This document shows, piece after piece, positions 15,998 through 26,001 of a DNA stretch of 64,000 nucleotides. The translations under genes were made by a program, and so were the position numbers. How positions within the stretch are numbered: the stretch's first letter is position 1; the number at the start of each line of letters is the position of its first letter. The stretch spans positions 1,240,001-1,304,000 of the forward strand of contig LN554846.1 in the NCBI GenBank assembly GCA_000953695.1, written 5' to 3'. Below the pieces are notes generated by a model. The model did no database searches. It saw nothing but the letters and a program-made list of their open reading frames with translations, and had not been told where the DNA came from. This DNA comes from Aliivibrio wodanis. Its GTDB lineage: Bacteria; Pseudomonadota; Gammaproteobacteria; Enterobacterales; Vibrionaceae.

Positions 15998-16864
15998 ATG
16001 AAGAAAATAATTATCGCTAATTTGACTTTAGACCCAGAAACTAGGACGCTAATCAATCATGTTGGGCAGACAATAATACTGAGACCACTACCTTACAATG
16101 TTTTCACGCTACTTCTTGAGCAAAAAGGACAAAGCGTTTCGCGTGATCAACTTTTTAATAAATGCTGGGAAGGATCTGTTGTTACCGATCAAGCGTTAAC
16201 GAATGTTATCTCTGGATTAAGACAAAACCTTACGCAATTACAAGCTAACGGTATTACGTTAAAAACAGTGAGTAAAATAGGTTATTTACTTACCATCGAT
16301 GAAGAGGCTTCGGTTACATCTCATCAAGAAAAAACCAATGAGCTCTCTTCCAAAGAAAGTAATAACACCCAAATGGCAGATCCAGCCTTAAACCATAATA
16401 AAAAAGCAGTGATGGAAGATGCCCTAGTTTCAGTTCATCAACATATATCTGTACAGCGATTTATAGCTTCGGTACTTATTACGCTATGCCTGCTCATTGC
16501 TATTGGGGGAGTATATTGGTACGGGAAAGCCTCCTCGATTCCCCACTTTCTTGTTAAAAGTGATTATCAGCATTTTGAGATAAGCAATACTGATTTCTAT
16601 TTATTGAATAAAACTAAAGAAAGTATGAATGTTACTGAGATTAAATCCCAGCTTGAATCTTTACCCCTAACTACCTGCCATGCTGATATGTATATTCGAA
16701 TATATCGCTCTGTTTATGATGACGACATCTATTCGTTAAAAGGTTATATGATGGCAAAAAATAGTCATCGTAATGGTAATTACACGTTAAGCCAGTTTTC
16801 ATTTGATGAGCTTCCTATTGTTATTACAGAAGCGTTAAAAAGAGCGAAACGAATATGCGAATAA
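15998..16864 (+). CDS. ToxR/CadC-type transmembrane winged-helix regulator
   Basis: The 288-residue protein has an N-terminal OmpR-type winged helix (about residues 10-105: ILRPLPYNVFTLLLEQ, SVSRDQLFNKCWEG, TVSKIGYLL). A cytoplasmic linker follows, then one transmembrane helix (about 152-172, FIASVLITLCLLIAIGGVYW) and a periplasmic domain of about 115 residues with two Cys. This is the ToxR/TcpP/VtrA layout, binding DNA while anchored in the membrane. The downstream gene overlaps by 10 bases and encodes a single-pass periplasmic partner, as with ToxS, TcpH or VtrC. Target genes are unknown; the adjacent barrel gene is the first candidate. Confidence 0.82.
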   Translation: MKKIIIANLTLDPETRTLINHVGQTIILRPLPYNVFTLLLEQKGQSVSRDQLFNKCWEGSVVTDQALTNVISGLRQNLTQLQANGITLKTVSKIGYLLTIDEEASVTSHQEKTNELSSKESNNTQMADPALNHNKKAVMEDALVSVHQHISVQRFIASVLITLCLLIAIGGVYWYGKASSIPHFLVKSDYQHFEISNTDFYLLNKTKESMNVTEIKSQLESLPLTTCHADMYIRIYRSVYDDDIYSLKGYMMAKNSHRNGNYTLSQFSFDELPIVITEALKRAKRICE

Positions 16865-17334
16865 TCAATGTTATGCTGTTAGTCTTTTTGATTATCTTTG
16901 GTTTTTATCAATGGAAATTTGATGATTCAGAGCTATCAGGGACGCGTTGGTCTTGTCATGAGTTATCAAAAAAATTCACATCAGAGCCCTATAAAAAATA
17001 CCAAGAAATTGGTGAACGTAATGTTTTAACATTTGCTTCCTCTTCTAATTTAACCATTTTTCAATCAGGCGAATTAGTATTTAAAACAGGGAAACGTGAA
17101 AAATATGAAGTGCTGTTTGATATGACGTATACAGTACACAAGAATAGAATATCCCTCGCTTATAAGAGTATTGATTGGTATCAAAAGCCGGAAGGTTCCC
17201 CTATTTTTGTCAGAGATGCAGACTCCCTTAAAGGGTTTAAAGCGGATTTAAAATTCCTTATTGATGATGAACGATTGTATTTCTACAATAGAATCAACAA
17301 TGAAGACAGTAATTTTGTGTGCTTCTCTGCGTAA
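16855..17334 (+). CDS. ToxS/VtrC-like membrane-anchored periplasmic partner
   Basis: The 159-residue protein has one N-terminal transmembrane helix (MRIINVMLLVFLIIFGFYQW) and a beta-rich periplasmic domain (SGTRWSCHELS, NVLTFASSSNLTIFQSG, YEVLFDMTYTVHKNRISLAY) with Cys near both ends. Size, topology and the 10-base overlap with the regulator gene match ToxS, TcpH and VtrC, which stabilise their regulator or complete its sensor. The strand pattern could form a lipocalin-like barrel as in VtrC (inference). Sequence identity to any named partner was not recognised. Confidence 0.6.
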   Translation: MRIINVMLLVFLIIFGFYQWKFDDSELSGTRWSCHELSKKFTSEPYKKYQEIGERNVLTFASSSNLTIFQSGELVFKTGKREKYEVLFDMTYTVHKNRISLAYKSIDWYQKPEGSPIFVRDADSLKGFKADLKFLIDDERLYFYNRINNEDSNFVCFSA

Positions 17335-17358
17335 TAATGTGGAGTGGGAATTAACATT

Positions 17359-17394
17359 AAGGGCAATCATAAGTGTGATTGCCCTTATTTTATC
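17359..17394. terminator. Bidirectional intrinsic terminator
   Basis: Inverted repeat AAGGGCAATCA / TGTGATTGCCCTT with a 4-5 base loop, followed by a T-rich tract, between the convergent regulator-partner and chemoreceptor genes. Confidence 0.85.
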
Positions 17395-17397
17395 GAG

Positions 17398-19041
17398 TTA
17401 CATTTTAAAGTAAGCTAACTCTTCTTTTTGTTCTATAGCTAGTTGAGATAACTCTTTTGCGGCTTGTTGTGTTTGATTTACCGCAGAGACATTTTGATTT
17501 ACTAGATCAAAAGTATTAGTGGTATTCAATGCAATTTTTTCGGTTAAATTAAATTGCTCTTGAGAGGTACTAGCTACCAAAGAATTCATTTTTGAAATCG
17601 ATTCGACAGAATTGGAAATATAATCAAAAGATGATTTTACATTCTCAGATAAAACCACTGATTCTTGAATTAACTCCACATTACTGATCATATTATCATT
17701 GGCTTTTTCTGATTGAGCCTGTAGCTGAGCGATGATGTCTTGAATACTTTGTGTTGATTCTTGTGTTTTAGAGGCTAAATTACGTACTTCATCAGCTACC
17801 ACGGCAAAGCCTCGGCCATATTCACCAGCACGGGCGGCTTCAATTGCGGCATTTAGCGCTAAAAGATTAGTTTGATCTGAGATAGAGCTGATTACAGCAG
17901 TTACCTCACCAATATCCATCGCATTAGTTTTTAGCTCAGCAATCATATTTGCTGTTTGCTGTACTGATTCATTAATATTTTGAGTCAGTAAAATTGATTC
18001 ATCTAAGGCTTTATTACCTTGTGAAACACTATCAATGGCTTTTTTCATTTCATCTTCAGCATGCGTAGCGTTAGAGGTCACTTCTCTTGATGTGTTAGAT
18101 AATTCACTAATTGAGTGTGAGATTTCTTCTACTTGCGCTAACTCATGTTGAGCATTGTTTGCCGTATTTTGCATTACAACGGTTAATTGCTCTGAAGATA
18201 GGGCTACTCGGCTTGATATCTCGCTGCTGTTTTTAATTGCAGAGCCGACTTTATCATTAAGAGTAATTAATGAACGGTAAATACCAACAGCTTCTTCTGG
18301 CTTATCAAATGATTGTGATAAATTACCTTCTGATATTTTTTTGATCATTTCAGATAACTGCCATGGTTCACCACCTAGAGATGTTCGGAAGCTGCGTTCA
18401 ATTAGGAAGCCAATAAATAAAGATAACGTTAAAGCAAATGCACTTAACCAAAGCATTAACTGTTGGAAACCACCTGCAACATTTCGTGCTTCAGGAGTAA
18501 GCTCTTGGTTACGAGCCTCTTGATAATCAATAAACTCATTAATCACTTTTAACCATTGTATGAAGGCAGGACGAGCTGAGTCTAAAATGGTATCAGTCAT
18601 CACTGAACCTGATTTTTTATCATTAATTATACGTTCAACTAAAGGTAATGTTTGCTGTTGAATATTTTCTATATTCGATAAAATTCGTTGTTCATCACTG
18701 GTGAACATTACACCTTGCGAGCGCATTTGATTCATCTTGTTTTCAGAATCTCGGTAGAATTCTTTCAACTGATTAATCTCTTGTTCCAATTTGGATATTT
18801 CTTGAGGTGTTCTTGCAATTGCGATATCTCGGATTGCAATCGCTCTGTCATGAACGCTACCACGGTAGTTAATGGCATAACGCTGTTTTACGGAGTTAAC
18901 ATCTGTAATTTCCGTTAACGTATGATCGATAATATTTACTTTTTGGATACCTAGTATGGTTAATAGCAGCATAAGGAAAAGGGTGAGTCCGAATCCAATA
19001 ATAAGTCGAGTTCTAACGGTTAGTTTCGATAAGTCGTTCAA
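17398..19041 (-). CDS. Methyl-accepting chemotaxis protein
   Basis: The 547-residue receptor has transmembrane helix 1 at about 11-31 and a helical periplasmic domain (about 35-190), probably a four-helix bundle. Transmembrane helix 2 (about 190-212) and a short HAMP-like linker follow. The long cytoplasmic signalling coiled coil carries the conserved hairpin tip [20 protein letters not shown], then [15 protein letters not shown]. It lacks a C-terminal CheR-binding pentapeptide (ends EELAYFKM). The ligand is unknown. It is one of three chemoreceptors in the window. Confidence 0.92.
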   Translation of the reverse strand: MNDLSKLTVRTRLIIGFGLTLFLMLLLTILGIQKVNIIDHTLTEITDVNSVKQRYAINYRGSVHDRAIAIRDIAIARTPQEISKLEQEINQLKEFYRDSENKMNQMRSQGVMFTSDEQRILSNIENIQQQTLPLVERIINDKKSGSVMTDTILDSARPAFIQWLKVINEFIDYQEARNQELTPEARNVAGGFQQLMLWLSAFALTLSLFIGFLIERSFRTSLGGEPWQLSEMIKKISEGNLSQSFDKPEEAVGIYRSLITLNDKVGSAIKNSSEISSRVALSSEQLTVVMQNTANNAQHELAQVEEISHSISELSNTSREVTSNATHAEDEMKKAIDSVSQGNKALDESILLTQNINESVQQTANMIAELKTNAMDIGEVTAVISSISDQTNLLALNAAIEAARAGEYGRGFAVVADEVRNLASKTQESTQSIQDIIAQLQAQSEKANDNMISNVELIQESVVLSENVKSSFDYISNSVESISKMNSLVASTSQEQFNLTEKIALNTTNTFDLVNQNVSAVNQTQQAAKELSQLAIEQKEELAYFKM

Positions 19042-19419
19042 AATATATTCTCTTTTTAGTTATCAATGATGAAGGTGAATTGTCGTGTTGTAATTAGTGT
19101 TAGATGAGCGATGTTCATTTTAATTATTGAGCAAAATTTAATATCTACAGTGTATCCTAGAATATTGATTCTGTGTCCTACTATTATAAATAGTGATGGT
19201 CATTTTATTGAGGAATTGATTTAAGTCTCACCTCATTAATATTGATTTTTAAAATGTTGAGTTACCTCTGATATATAGACTTTTTCATGATAAATTTGGC
19301 TAAAGAGCTTAATTAATATGGATCCTAGATCCCAAGAATAACCGACACACTTTGGTATAGATTAGAGAGTCAGTTGCCTATAAGCTTCAAGCTCTCACAC
19401 AATCAACTAAGGTAACCAC

Positions 19420-19830
19420 ATGGGACACCAATATAAGCAACTGACACTAAGTGAAAGATACCAGATTGAAGCTTGGAATACACATAGTATTTCTGCTCGG
19501 GAAATAGGACAAAAATTAAAACGGAGCAATGGCTCCATTTCAAGGGAATTACGACGCTGTCCTGTTGGAAGTTATTCTGCCGAGCAAGCGCATAAACATG
19601 CTTTTCAAAAAAGAACACTTTCAATTAAGCACACAAAGTGTGGCCAAAAGAATAAGAAAATAATTCAAATATACCTACAACTTGGTTGGAGCCCAGAGCA
19701 AATATCTGGACGAATGCATAAAGAAAAAATAGAAAATACAATATGTTGCAGTACTATTTACAATGTAGTTAAAAGAGAGCATTGGCAAAGAATGCTTGCT
19801 CGAAAAGGTAAAAAAATACAAACAGCGTAA
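19420..19830 (+). pseudogene. IS30-family transposase, N-terminal part
   Basis: The 136-residue N-terminal part has the IS30 helix-turn-helix region (LTLSERYQIEAWNTHSIS, IGQKLKRSNGSISRELRR) and the start of the linker (GWSPEQISGRM). The frame leaves the conserved path at the run of seven A (19810-19816). Removing one A would join GKKYKQRKGVEAGAR to the next frame. This is a +1-base insertion relative to the expected gene, not the -1 slippage used by some IS families. Confidence 0.8.
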
Positions 19831-20377
19831 AGGTGTAGAAGCTGGAGCAAGACTAATTCCCAACCGCGCTGATATCTCTCTCCGGCCTGCTATTGTTGAC
19901 GATAACTCAGAAATTGGCCACTGGGAAGGTGATACTGTTTATGGTCAAGATGGGTATTTAGTCACTATGGTAGAGCGAGTATCTAAGCTATTAGTTACTT
20001 GCAAAGTACGTAGCAAGTCTAAAAAAGCAGTCACTCGTGGGATAAATCGCATGATGAAGCCCTTTAAAGAACTTTGCAAAACAATCACATTTGATAATGG
20101 CGGAGAGTTTGCGGGTCATGCTAAGATAGCTAAGCATCTGAACTGTGACATTTATTTTGCTAAACCTTACCATTCCTGGCAACGAGGTTTGAATGAAAAT
20201 ACCAATGGTTTACTAAGGCGTTTTTCCCAAAGGGAATGGCCATTGGAGAACTTGCTGCAAAAGAAGGTTAAACAGGCAGAGTTTTTGATTAATTCGAGAC
20301 CTAGAAAGGCATTAAATTTTCTGAGTCCGAGTGAGTTTTTAAGCGGTAAGCGTGTGTCGGTTATTGTTACGATCTAG
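19796..20377 (+). pseudogene. IS30-family transposase, catalytic C-terminal part
   Basis: This frame (usable from about 19817) carries the DDE integrase core. It includes GHWEGDTVYG (first Asp), ITFDNGGEFAGH (second Asp) and HSWQRGLNENTNGLLRR (catalytic Glu), ending in NSRPRKALNFLSPSEFL. It lacks the DNA-binding domain, which is in the other frame. The element can only move if a full transposase is made by transcriptional slippage or supplied by another copy. Confidence 0.8.
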
Positions 20378-20523
20378 CGATAACTAGTCGAGAAAATGTT
20401 GTTCAGCTGCTACATTTTAGTAAGAGAAATCAATTCGGTAGGGTAATTTCGATATTGTATATTCTATTTCATCTCTTTTTCGAACTACCCTAGAGCGTGA
20501 TACCACGTATTAGGGAGAATACT

Positions 20524-21627
20524 ATGCTAGATGAAAGTAAAAGATATTATTATCACATACGTTTATTGATTGTTTTATGTGCGATTTTAATTTTAATTAC
20601 GTTACCAAATCAAGTTCAAGCAAGAACCCTAAAAGTCGGTACGTATCACTGCCCACCGTTTATCTTTAATGCAGAAGCTAAAGGTCAGAATGGGTTAAGT
20701 ATGATGCTATGGCAGCGAATAGCTGAAACTATGGGAGTCGGTTACTCTGTTCAAAATTATGAATTAGAAGATCTCTTACTGTCGGCGGAAAAAGAGATTA
20801 TTGATGTCGGTGTTTCTTGTATTTCAATAACCCCAGATCGTGAAGAACACGTCGATTTCTCTCATTCCTTTTATGAAACTCATTTAGCTATTGCAGTAAA
20901 AAAACAAAGTTATTGGGATTCGTTTATCAGTGTGATAACAAACAGTAAATTGTGGAAAGTTATTGGTGCATTCTTTTTCGTTGCAATGATGGTAGGTAGC
21001 TTTTATTACTGTTTAGAGCATAAGAAGAACGATAAGCTATATTCGATGCCAACGAAAATGGGGCGTTTAGCTGAAGCATTTATTTTAGGAATTTTATTCA
21101 TTAGTAAAGGTCCTTTTAATTATTTTGAGTTCAAAACGTTACCAGCTCGTATGATGACAGTATTACTTGCGATGTTTTCTACGGTATTTATTGCCAGTAT
21201 TACAGCAATTCTCGCAAGTTCGTTAACTTTAGAGCAATTAAGATTTGACGTGAAAGGTGTAAATGATCTATCTAAAATAAAAACAGGAGCATTAAAATCG
21301 ACAACATCTTCTTTATTCTTAAGTGATCATAGTATTGCACATGAAAAATACAACACGATGGATGATCTATTAATAGCTTTAGATAATGATGAAATAAGTG
21401 CGGTTGTATCAGACGACGCCGTCTTACGTTATATGATAAAGCAAGGGAAAACAGAAGGGTATTTTTCTGATTTCACAGTACTTCCTTATCAACTTGAAAA
21501 ACAAAATTACGGATTAATTTTGATTGAAGGTAGTCCTTATGCTGAAGAGATTAATCGAGCCTTATTACATATACGTGAAACGACAGAATGGCATGAAATC
21601 TTGTCGGAATATTTTATAGAAAAATAA
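20524..21627 (+). CDS. Bacterial ionotropic glutamate receptor-like channel protein
   Basis: The 367-residue protein has a signal anchor (about 12-30) and binding lobe 1 (about 36-130), with SITPDREEHVDFSHSFYET resembling the ligand-site Arg region of glutamate receptors. Helix M1 lies at about 143-163, a re-entrant pore loop at about 184-203, helix M3 at about 207-234 and lobe 2 at about 245-367. M3 contains ASITAILASSLTLEQL, aligning with the eukaryotic SYTANLAAF gating motif. It lacks the potassium-selective TVGYG of GluR0. The ATG at 20524 with AGGGAG upstream is preferred over GTG 20497. IS30 sits just upstream. Confidence 0.78.
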   Translation: MLDESKRYYYHIRLLIVLCAILILITLPNQVQARTLKVGTYHCPPFIFNAEAKGQNGLSMMLWQRIAETMGVGYSVQNYELEDLLLSAEKEIIDVGVSCISITPDREEHVDFSHSFYETHLAIAVKKQSYWDSFISVITNSKLWKVIGAFFFVAMMVGSFYYCLEHKKNDKLYSMPTKMGRLAEAFILGILFISKGPFNYFEFKTLPARMMTVLLAMFSTVFIASITAILASSLTLEQLRFDVKGVNDLSKIKTGALKSTTSSLFLSDHSIAHEKYNTMDDLLIALDNDEISAVVSDDAVLRYMIKQGKTEGYFSDFTVLPYQLEKQNYGLILIEGSPYAEEINRALLHIRETTEWHEILSEYFIEK

Positions 21628-21680
21628 TCTAGTTTAAGATATCCGTAACCTAAGTGGTTTTATGGATGAAAATTAGGCTA

Positions 21681-21722
21681 TAAAATTAGGTCAATATGCT
21701 TATTATATTGACCTATGTTTTA
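21681..21722. terminator. Hairpin terminator between convergent genes
   Basis: Perfect 11-bp arms TAGGTCAATAT / ATATTGACCTA with a 7-base loop, followed by TGTTTTAT, lie between the receptor-like channel gene and the convergent chemoreceptor. Confidence 0.75.
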
Positions 21723-21751
21723 TAAAATTAACGGTTGCATTAGCGTTAGAA

Positions 21752-23179
21752 TTAAATAGTACGATAATGCTTTAATGCTTCTCCAAGAGAAAGCGAGGCT
21801 TGTGTGATGTTAGAGATCTTAATTGATGATTGTTCAGCCACTGCCTTTATCGTGCTTGATTGAAGTCGAATATCACTGAGTTCAGAGGCAATGTCATTAG
21901 CTACTGCACTTTGTTCTTCAGAAGAGGTTGAAATTTGAATACTCATATCCATTAAAGTCGTCGAAGAGTTAGCAATGGTACTTACATTATTACCAATGTC
22001 TGAAATCAAATGACTACTGCTATGGGCTTGGCTGACTGTTTGCTTGGTGATATTGGCAATATTTTGGCTTTCTGATTGCAGTTTTTCTATCATTACTTGA
22101 ATTTCTACGGTTGCACTTTGAGTACGGCTTGCTAGCGTTCTAACTTCATCGGCCACTACGGCAAAACCACGACCTTGCTCTCCAGCTCTAGCTGCTTCAA
22201 TGGCAGCGTTTAATGCCAATAGATTCGTTTGTTCAGAAATTGCATTGATTGTTGTAATGACGTCATTAATTTGGGTGGTATTCTCATTCAGAGTTGCCAC
22301 TGAATGGGAGGTGTGCTCAATGTATTGAGAAAGCTGACCAATTTCATTAATGGCTTTTTGAACTCGTTGATTACTGGAATCTACGTGCTTGGCATCTTGA
22401 TCTGTTTGCTCTGTTGCTTTTTGCGCAATATTTGAAACCTCTTGTGCCGATGCGGTCATTTGCTCCATCGCAGTAGCAACCGAGTCTAGAGATGCGTATT
22501 GGTTTGCGATTTGTTCTTCACTTTTTTTCATTTCCTCTTCAAAAGAGGATGAAGTATCAGTAAGAGTCTCTACATTATTTTTAACACTAACAACAAGATC
22601 AGTAAGAGTGTCCATTGATTTATCTAAAGCACAACCAATGATCCCAAATTCATCACGGCCTGGGTGAAAGTTTAGGCGTGAGGTAAGATCTCCGGCACCA
22701 ATTTTCTCTGTGGTTGTATATAGAACCCACAGCGCACCACCAAGAAAAGTGGCAACCCAATAAATGAAAATACCAAAAGGAATTACCCAAAGGTAAGTGA
22801 GAAAGAAGGAAGTTAGGGCCTGTCGTTTTTTATTCTCCTCCAATGAACGTACATTTTCTGTTAATGAAAATACTTGACCAGAGGAATGAGATGCACTTGA
22901 TGTAACAATACCATTTTTGTATTGAGTCGCTTGAATATTATTACTTTTATGCAGAGATGATGAGAGTGTATTAACATCCGGATTAGTTAATATACCTTGA
23001 AGTTTGTATTCGACAGTAGTAATAGACTGAGTTTTAATTTGTTCAATGCTGTTGAAATAACGAGCACCCGCTGTCGATGTTATTGCGATCAAAAATAAAA
23101 TGAACACCACCCACATCTTGTCATTAATTGACATCTTTATAAATAGCCGATCAATTGTTCTGAATTCCACTTCTTTCAT
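21752..23179 (-). CDS. Methyl-accepting chemotaxis protein
   Basis: The 475-residue receptor has transmembrane helices at about 20-42 and 122-150 enclosing a small periplasmic region of about 80 residues. A HAMP domain (about 155-205, [20 protein letters not shown] split) and a canonical signalling domain with [20 protein letters not shown], then [15 protein letters not shown], follow. It ends [10 protein letters not shown], without a methyltransferase-docking pentapeptide. The small sensing domain makes ligand prediction impossible. It is convergent with the glutamate-receptor-like gene. Confidence 0.92.
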   Translation of the reverse strand: MKEVEFRTIDRLFIKMSINDKMWVVFILFLIAITSTAGARYFNSIEQIKTQSITTVEYKLQGILTNPDVNTLSSSLHKSNNIQATQYKNGIVTSSASHSSGQVFSLTENVRSLEENKKRQALTSFFLTYLWVIPFGIFIYWVATFLGGALWVLYTTTEKIGAGDLTSRLNFHPGRDEFGIIGCALDKSMDTLTDLVVSVKNNVETLTDTSSSFEEEMKKSEEQIANQYASLDSVATAMEQMTASAQEVSNIAQKATEQTDQDAKHVDSSNQRVQKAINEIGQLSQYIEHTSHSVATLNENTTQINDVITTINAISEQTNLLALNAAIEAARAGEQGRGFAVVADEVRTLASRTQSATVEIQVMIEKLQSESQNIANITKQTVSQAHSSSHLISDIGNNVSTIANSSTTLMDMSIQISTSSEEQSAVANDIASELSDIRLQSSTIKAVAEQSSIKISNITQASLSLGEALKHYRTI

Positions 23180-23464
23180 AAATCCCCCGCAATAAAATAA
23201 TATTTGCGTGATTCTGTCTTAATCAAATATATTTTAATGTGCTGAGCCTCACTTTGCTGTGAAATGATAATATTGTTACTTAAATTTAGTGGCTTTGATC
23301 ACATTTTGTTGTGTTTTATTAATGTGCCGAAGGTGTTTGTAATTTTTATACGGCTAAGAGATTGATGTTTACTGTGCTAATTTTTGCAATTAGGATATTT
23401 TTCGGTAAATTTCTTTACTAATGGTATTATCTGCGCCCTAATTATCCTTCGTGTTAAAGGAACA

Positions 23465-24403
23465 ATGATGCATGAACGTGCCAGTCAAATGGTGATATTT
23501 TACACTCTAGCAAAAGCGGGGAGTTTTACGTCTGCCGCAAAACAAATGGGAGTGTCAACTTCTCATGTAAGCAAGCAGCTTGGGATATTAGAGGCCGATC
23601 TTAACGTTAAGTTAGTGCAAAGAACGACACGATCATTAACGCTTACCGATGCAGGACAACAATTTTATTTGTATTGTGAAAAGATGCACAGTGCGATGAT
23701 TGAAGCCAGTGCCATTATGGATGATGAGCGAGATGAAGTCGCAGGGGTTTTACGCTTAGGTTTATCCCAATCTTTCGGTACTATGCATATTATTCCAGCA
23801 ATAGATAAATTACGTCATCAATACCCTGATCTTCAAGTGGAAGTTAGATTGTTTGATCATCGTGCTGATATGTTAAAAGATGGTTTAGATTTATGGGTTA
23901 CTAATTTTGAAGATTTACCAGAAGGGTATGTAGCACAGAGATTAGCTGATTCACACTTTATACTTGCAGCTGCCCCTAGTTATTTAATTGATAAAACCGT
24001 TCCTCACCACCCTGAAGATTTAATAGAGCATAATTGTTTGACTTATCAAAGTTGTCATCGCGATTACAGCAATTGGGATTTTACTAAAGACAACGAAGCA
24101 TTATGTATTAAGGTGTCTGGAAATTATCGTGTTGATTTAGCAGAAGCGGTAAGGGATGCTGCTATTTCAGGGTGGGGCGTGGCTTATCTAGCCAGTTATT
24201 TGCTAACTAATGAGTTTAATGATGGTAAATTAATTCAGCTATTACCCGATTGGAAAGCAAGTCAAAAAATGCCAATTTATGCGGTATATCCAAGCCGTAA
24301 GCATTTACCAAGAAAGATAAGCGCTGTTATTGATTTCTTACGTCAGCATATTGGTCCACAACCATATTGGGATAAAGCTCTGATGAAATGGGTAAAGCTG
24401 TAA
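23465..24403 (+). CDS. LysR family transcriptional regulator
   Basis: The 312-residue protein has an N-terminal winged helix-turn-helix (FYTLAKAGSFTSAAKQMGVS, SHVSKQLGILEADL, then LVQRTTRSLTLTDAG), followed by the two-lobed effector domain (about 95-300). The group with MMHERASQMVIF and the effector region resembles the CrgA/DsdC-like cluster seen in many Vibrio genomes. The frame is open from 23384, but ATG 23465 has AAAGGA close upstream. No obvious divergent target lies next to it, and the target is unknown. Confidence 0.88.
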   Translation: MMHERASQMVIFYTLAKAGSFTSAAKQMGVSTSHVSKQLGILEADLNVKLVQRTTRSLTLTDAGQQFYLYCEKMHSAMIEASAIMDDERDEVAGVLRLGLSQSFGTMHIIPAIDKLRHQYPDLQVEVRLFDHRADMLKDGLDLWVTNFEDLPEGYVAQRLADSHFILAAAPSYLIDKTVPHHPEDLIEHNCLTYQSCHRDYSNWDFTKDNEALCIKVSGNYRVDLAEAVRDAAISGWGVAYLASYLLTNEFNDGKLIQLLPDWKASQKMPIYAVYPSRKHLPRKISAVIDFLRQHIGPQPYWDKALMKWVKL

Positions 24404-24435
24404 TTAGAAATGATGAGCACAATACATTATTGATT

Positions 24436-24466
24436 GAATTATCACCTAGGTAATGATTCCTTTTTA
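24436..24466 (+). terminator. Intrinsic terminator after LysR gene
   Basis: Arms GAATTATCACC and GGTAATGATTC pair with two G-U wobbles and are followed by CTTTTT. Confidence 0.65.
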
Positions 24467-24584
24467 ATCAATGTGTTATGTTAATTATTTGCCTTGAAAA
24501 AAATATCTTTTCCATATGGCAATAATCTTTACTTTTAAATCTCAAGTTATTCTATAAATCAATAACTTGAAAATACCTACAGAG

Positions 24585-24600
24585 TGTGATCTAAATCACC
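24585..24600 (+). promoter_or_regulatory. Probable CRP (cAMP receptor protein) site upstream of nupC
   Basis: TGTGATCTAAATCACC matches the CRP consensus TGTGA-N6-TCACA at 9 of 10 positions. It lies 88 bases before the nupC start, where catabolite control of nucleoside uptake is expected in enteric and vibrio species. Confidence 0.7.
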
Positions 24601-24687
24601 ATTAACAGGGTGTTAGCAAACCCGACTTGCACGCAAACCTTTGCGCATTAGAATGCGGATTCATTTTCGATAGCACAGGTTTCTATC

Positions 24688-25893
24688 ATGACATCGCTCG
24701 TTGGTATTTTATCCATTTTACTATTTGCTTATCTTTGTTCGACTGATCGCCGTAATATCCCTTTAAGAACTGTCTCTTTGGCGTTTGGTTTACAAGTTTT
24801 ATTTGCTCTGTTGGTACTTTATGTTCCTGCTGGCAAAGAGATTTTAAACTCAGTAACCGCAGGTGTTTCAGGCATCATTGATTACGGTCAACAAGGTATC
24901 GCATTTCTGTTTGGTGGGTTAGCGACTGGTAAAGTAGGCTTTGTGTTTGCGATTAATGTTCTTGGGATCATTATTTTCTTCTCAGCATTAATTTCAGCAC
25001 TTTATCACCTTGGTATAATGCCTAAAGTGATCAACTTTATCGGTGGTGGGTTACAACGTTTATTGGGCACTGGCCGTGCGGAATCACTTGCTGCTACAGC
25101 AAATATATTTGTAAGTATGGTTGAAGCTCCACTTGTAGTTAAACCGTATTTAAAGCACATGAGTGATTCGCAATTTTTTGCAGTAATGACTTGTGGTTTA
25201 GCGTCAGTTGCTGGTGGTACTATGGTTGGTTATGCCTCACTGGGCGTAGATCTTAATTTTCTTATTTCAGCGGCATTCATGTCAGCACCTGCCGGCTTAT
25301 TAATGGCAAAAATGATGGTGCCACCGGGTGACGAAGAGAACAATGACGATGAGATTACTTCAGTAGAAATCGATCACGCAACTAATGTATTTGAAGCATT
25401 AGCTGATGGTGCAATGTCTGGTTTACGTATTGCAGTAGCAGTCGGGACAACTTTATTGGCGTTCGTGAGTGTGATCGCACTATTAAACGGCTTGCTTGGT
25501 CATGTAGGTGATTTATTTGGTTTTAATTTGAGCTTTGAATTGATCCTTGGTTATTTATTTGCCCCAGTGGCTTTCTTGTTAGGTGTGCCGTGGAACGAAG
25601 CTGTTCTTGCTGGTTCATTAATTGGTAATAAGATTGTTGTGAATGAATTTGTTGCCTTTATTCAATTGATGGAAGTGAAAGATCAATTAAGTCCGCATTC
25701 AGTTGCAATAGTGACTTTCGCATTGTGTGGTTTTGCCAATATTTCAACGATGGCTATTTTGATTGGTGGTTTGGGGAGTCTTGTTCCTGAGCGTCGTCCA
25801 TTCATAGCTAAAATGGGTTTCAGGGCGATTACTGCTGGTGTATTAGCAAACTTGATGAGTGCGGCGATAGCTGGGGTAATTTTATCACTATAG
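24688..25893 (+). CDS. nupC: Concentrative nucleoside transporter, NupC family
   Basis: The 401-residue inner-membrane protein has about 8-10 hydrophobic segments. It contains conserved CNT motifs around [17 protein letters not shown] and [11 protein letters not shown], plus [11 protein letters not shown] in the C-terminal core that contacts the nucleoside and the coupling ion. It imports nucleosides with H+ or Na+. Vibrio members of this family (for example vcCNT) use Na+, so Na+ coupling is likely here. A CRP-like site precedes it and a strong terminator follows. Confidence 0.92.
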   Translation: MTSLVGILSILLFAYLCSTDRRNIPLRTVSLAFGLQVLFALLVLYVPAGKEILNSVTAGVSGIIDYGQQGIAFLFGGLATGKVGFVFAINVLGIIIFFSALISALYHLGIMPKVINFIGGGLQRLLGTGRAESLAATANIFVSMVEAPLVVKPYLKHMSDSQFFAVMTCGLASVAGGTMVGYASLGVDLNFLISAAFMSAPAGLLMAKMMVPPGDEENNDDEITSVEIDHATNVFEALADGAMSGLRIAVAVGTTLLAFVSVIALLNGLLGHVGDLFGFNLSFELILGYLFAPVAFLLGVPWNEAVLAGSLIGNKIVVNEFVAFIQLMEVKDQLSPHSVAIVTFALCGFANISTMAILIGGLGSLVPERRPFIAKMGFRAITAGVLANLMSAAIAGVILSL

Positions 25894-25924
25894 ATTAAGA
25901 ACAGATTTCAAGACAATGAGACAA

Positions 25925-25962
25925 TAAAAAGGTTGCGATAATAAGTCGCAACCTTTTTTATT
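25925..25962. terminator. Bidirectional intrinsic terminator
   Basis: AAAAAGGTTGCGA / TCGCAACCTTTTTT with a 7-base loop and T-runs in both directions separates nupC from the convergent envelope operon. Confidence 0.9.
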
Positions 25963-26001
25963 TCTAGTATGTAAAACAGCTCTATGATAAGTGGCGCTAA
26001 T

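Larger units (their letters stand above)
19325..20377 (+). mobile_element. IS30-family insertion sequence with frameshifted transposase
   Basis: Imperfect terminal inverted repeats are CTAGATCCCAAGAATAACCG (left, from 19325) and the complement of CTAGATCGTAACAATAACCG (right, ending 20377). They share CTAGATC and AATAACCGACACAC. The transposase frame is typical of IS30 but split in two at an A7 run. No convincing target duplication was found. The right repeat overlaps the transposase stop codon. Exact ends are uncertain by a few bases. Confidence 0.85.

Noticed and set aside
19420-20377. Programmed -1 frameshift in the IS30 transposase
   Set aside because: The frame change needed is +1, not -1, and no downstream pseudoknot is evident. 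A mutation or slippage is more likely.
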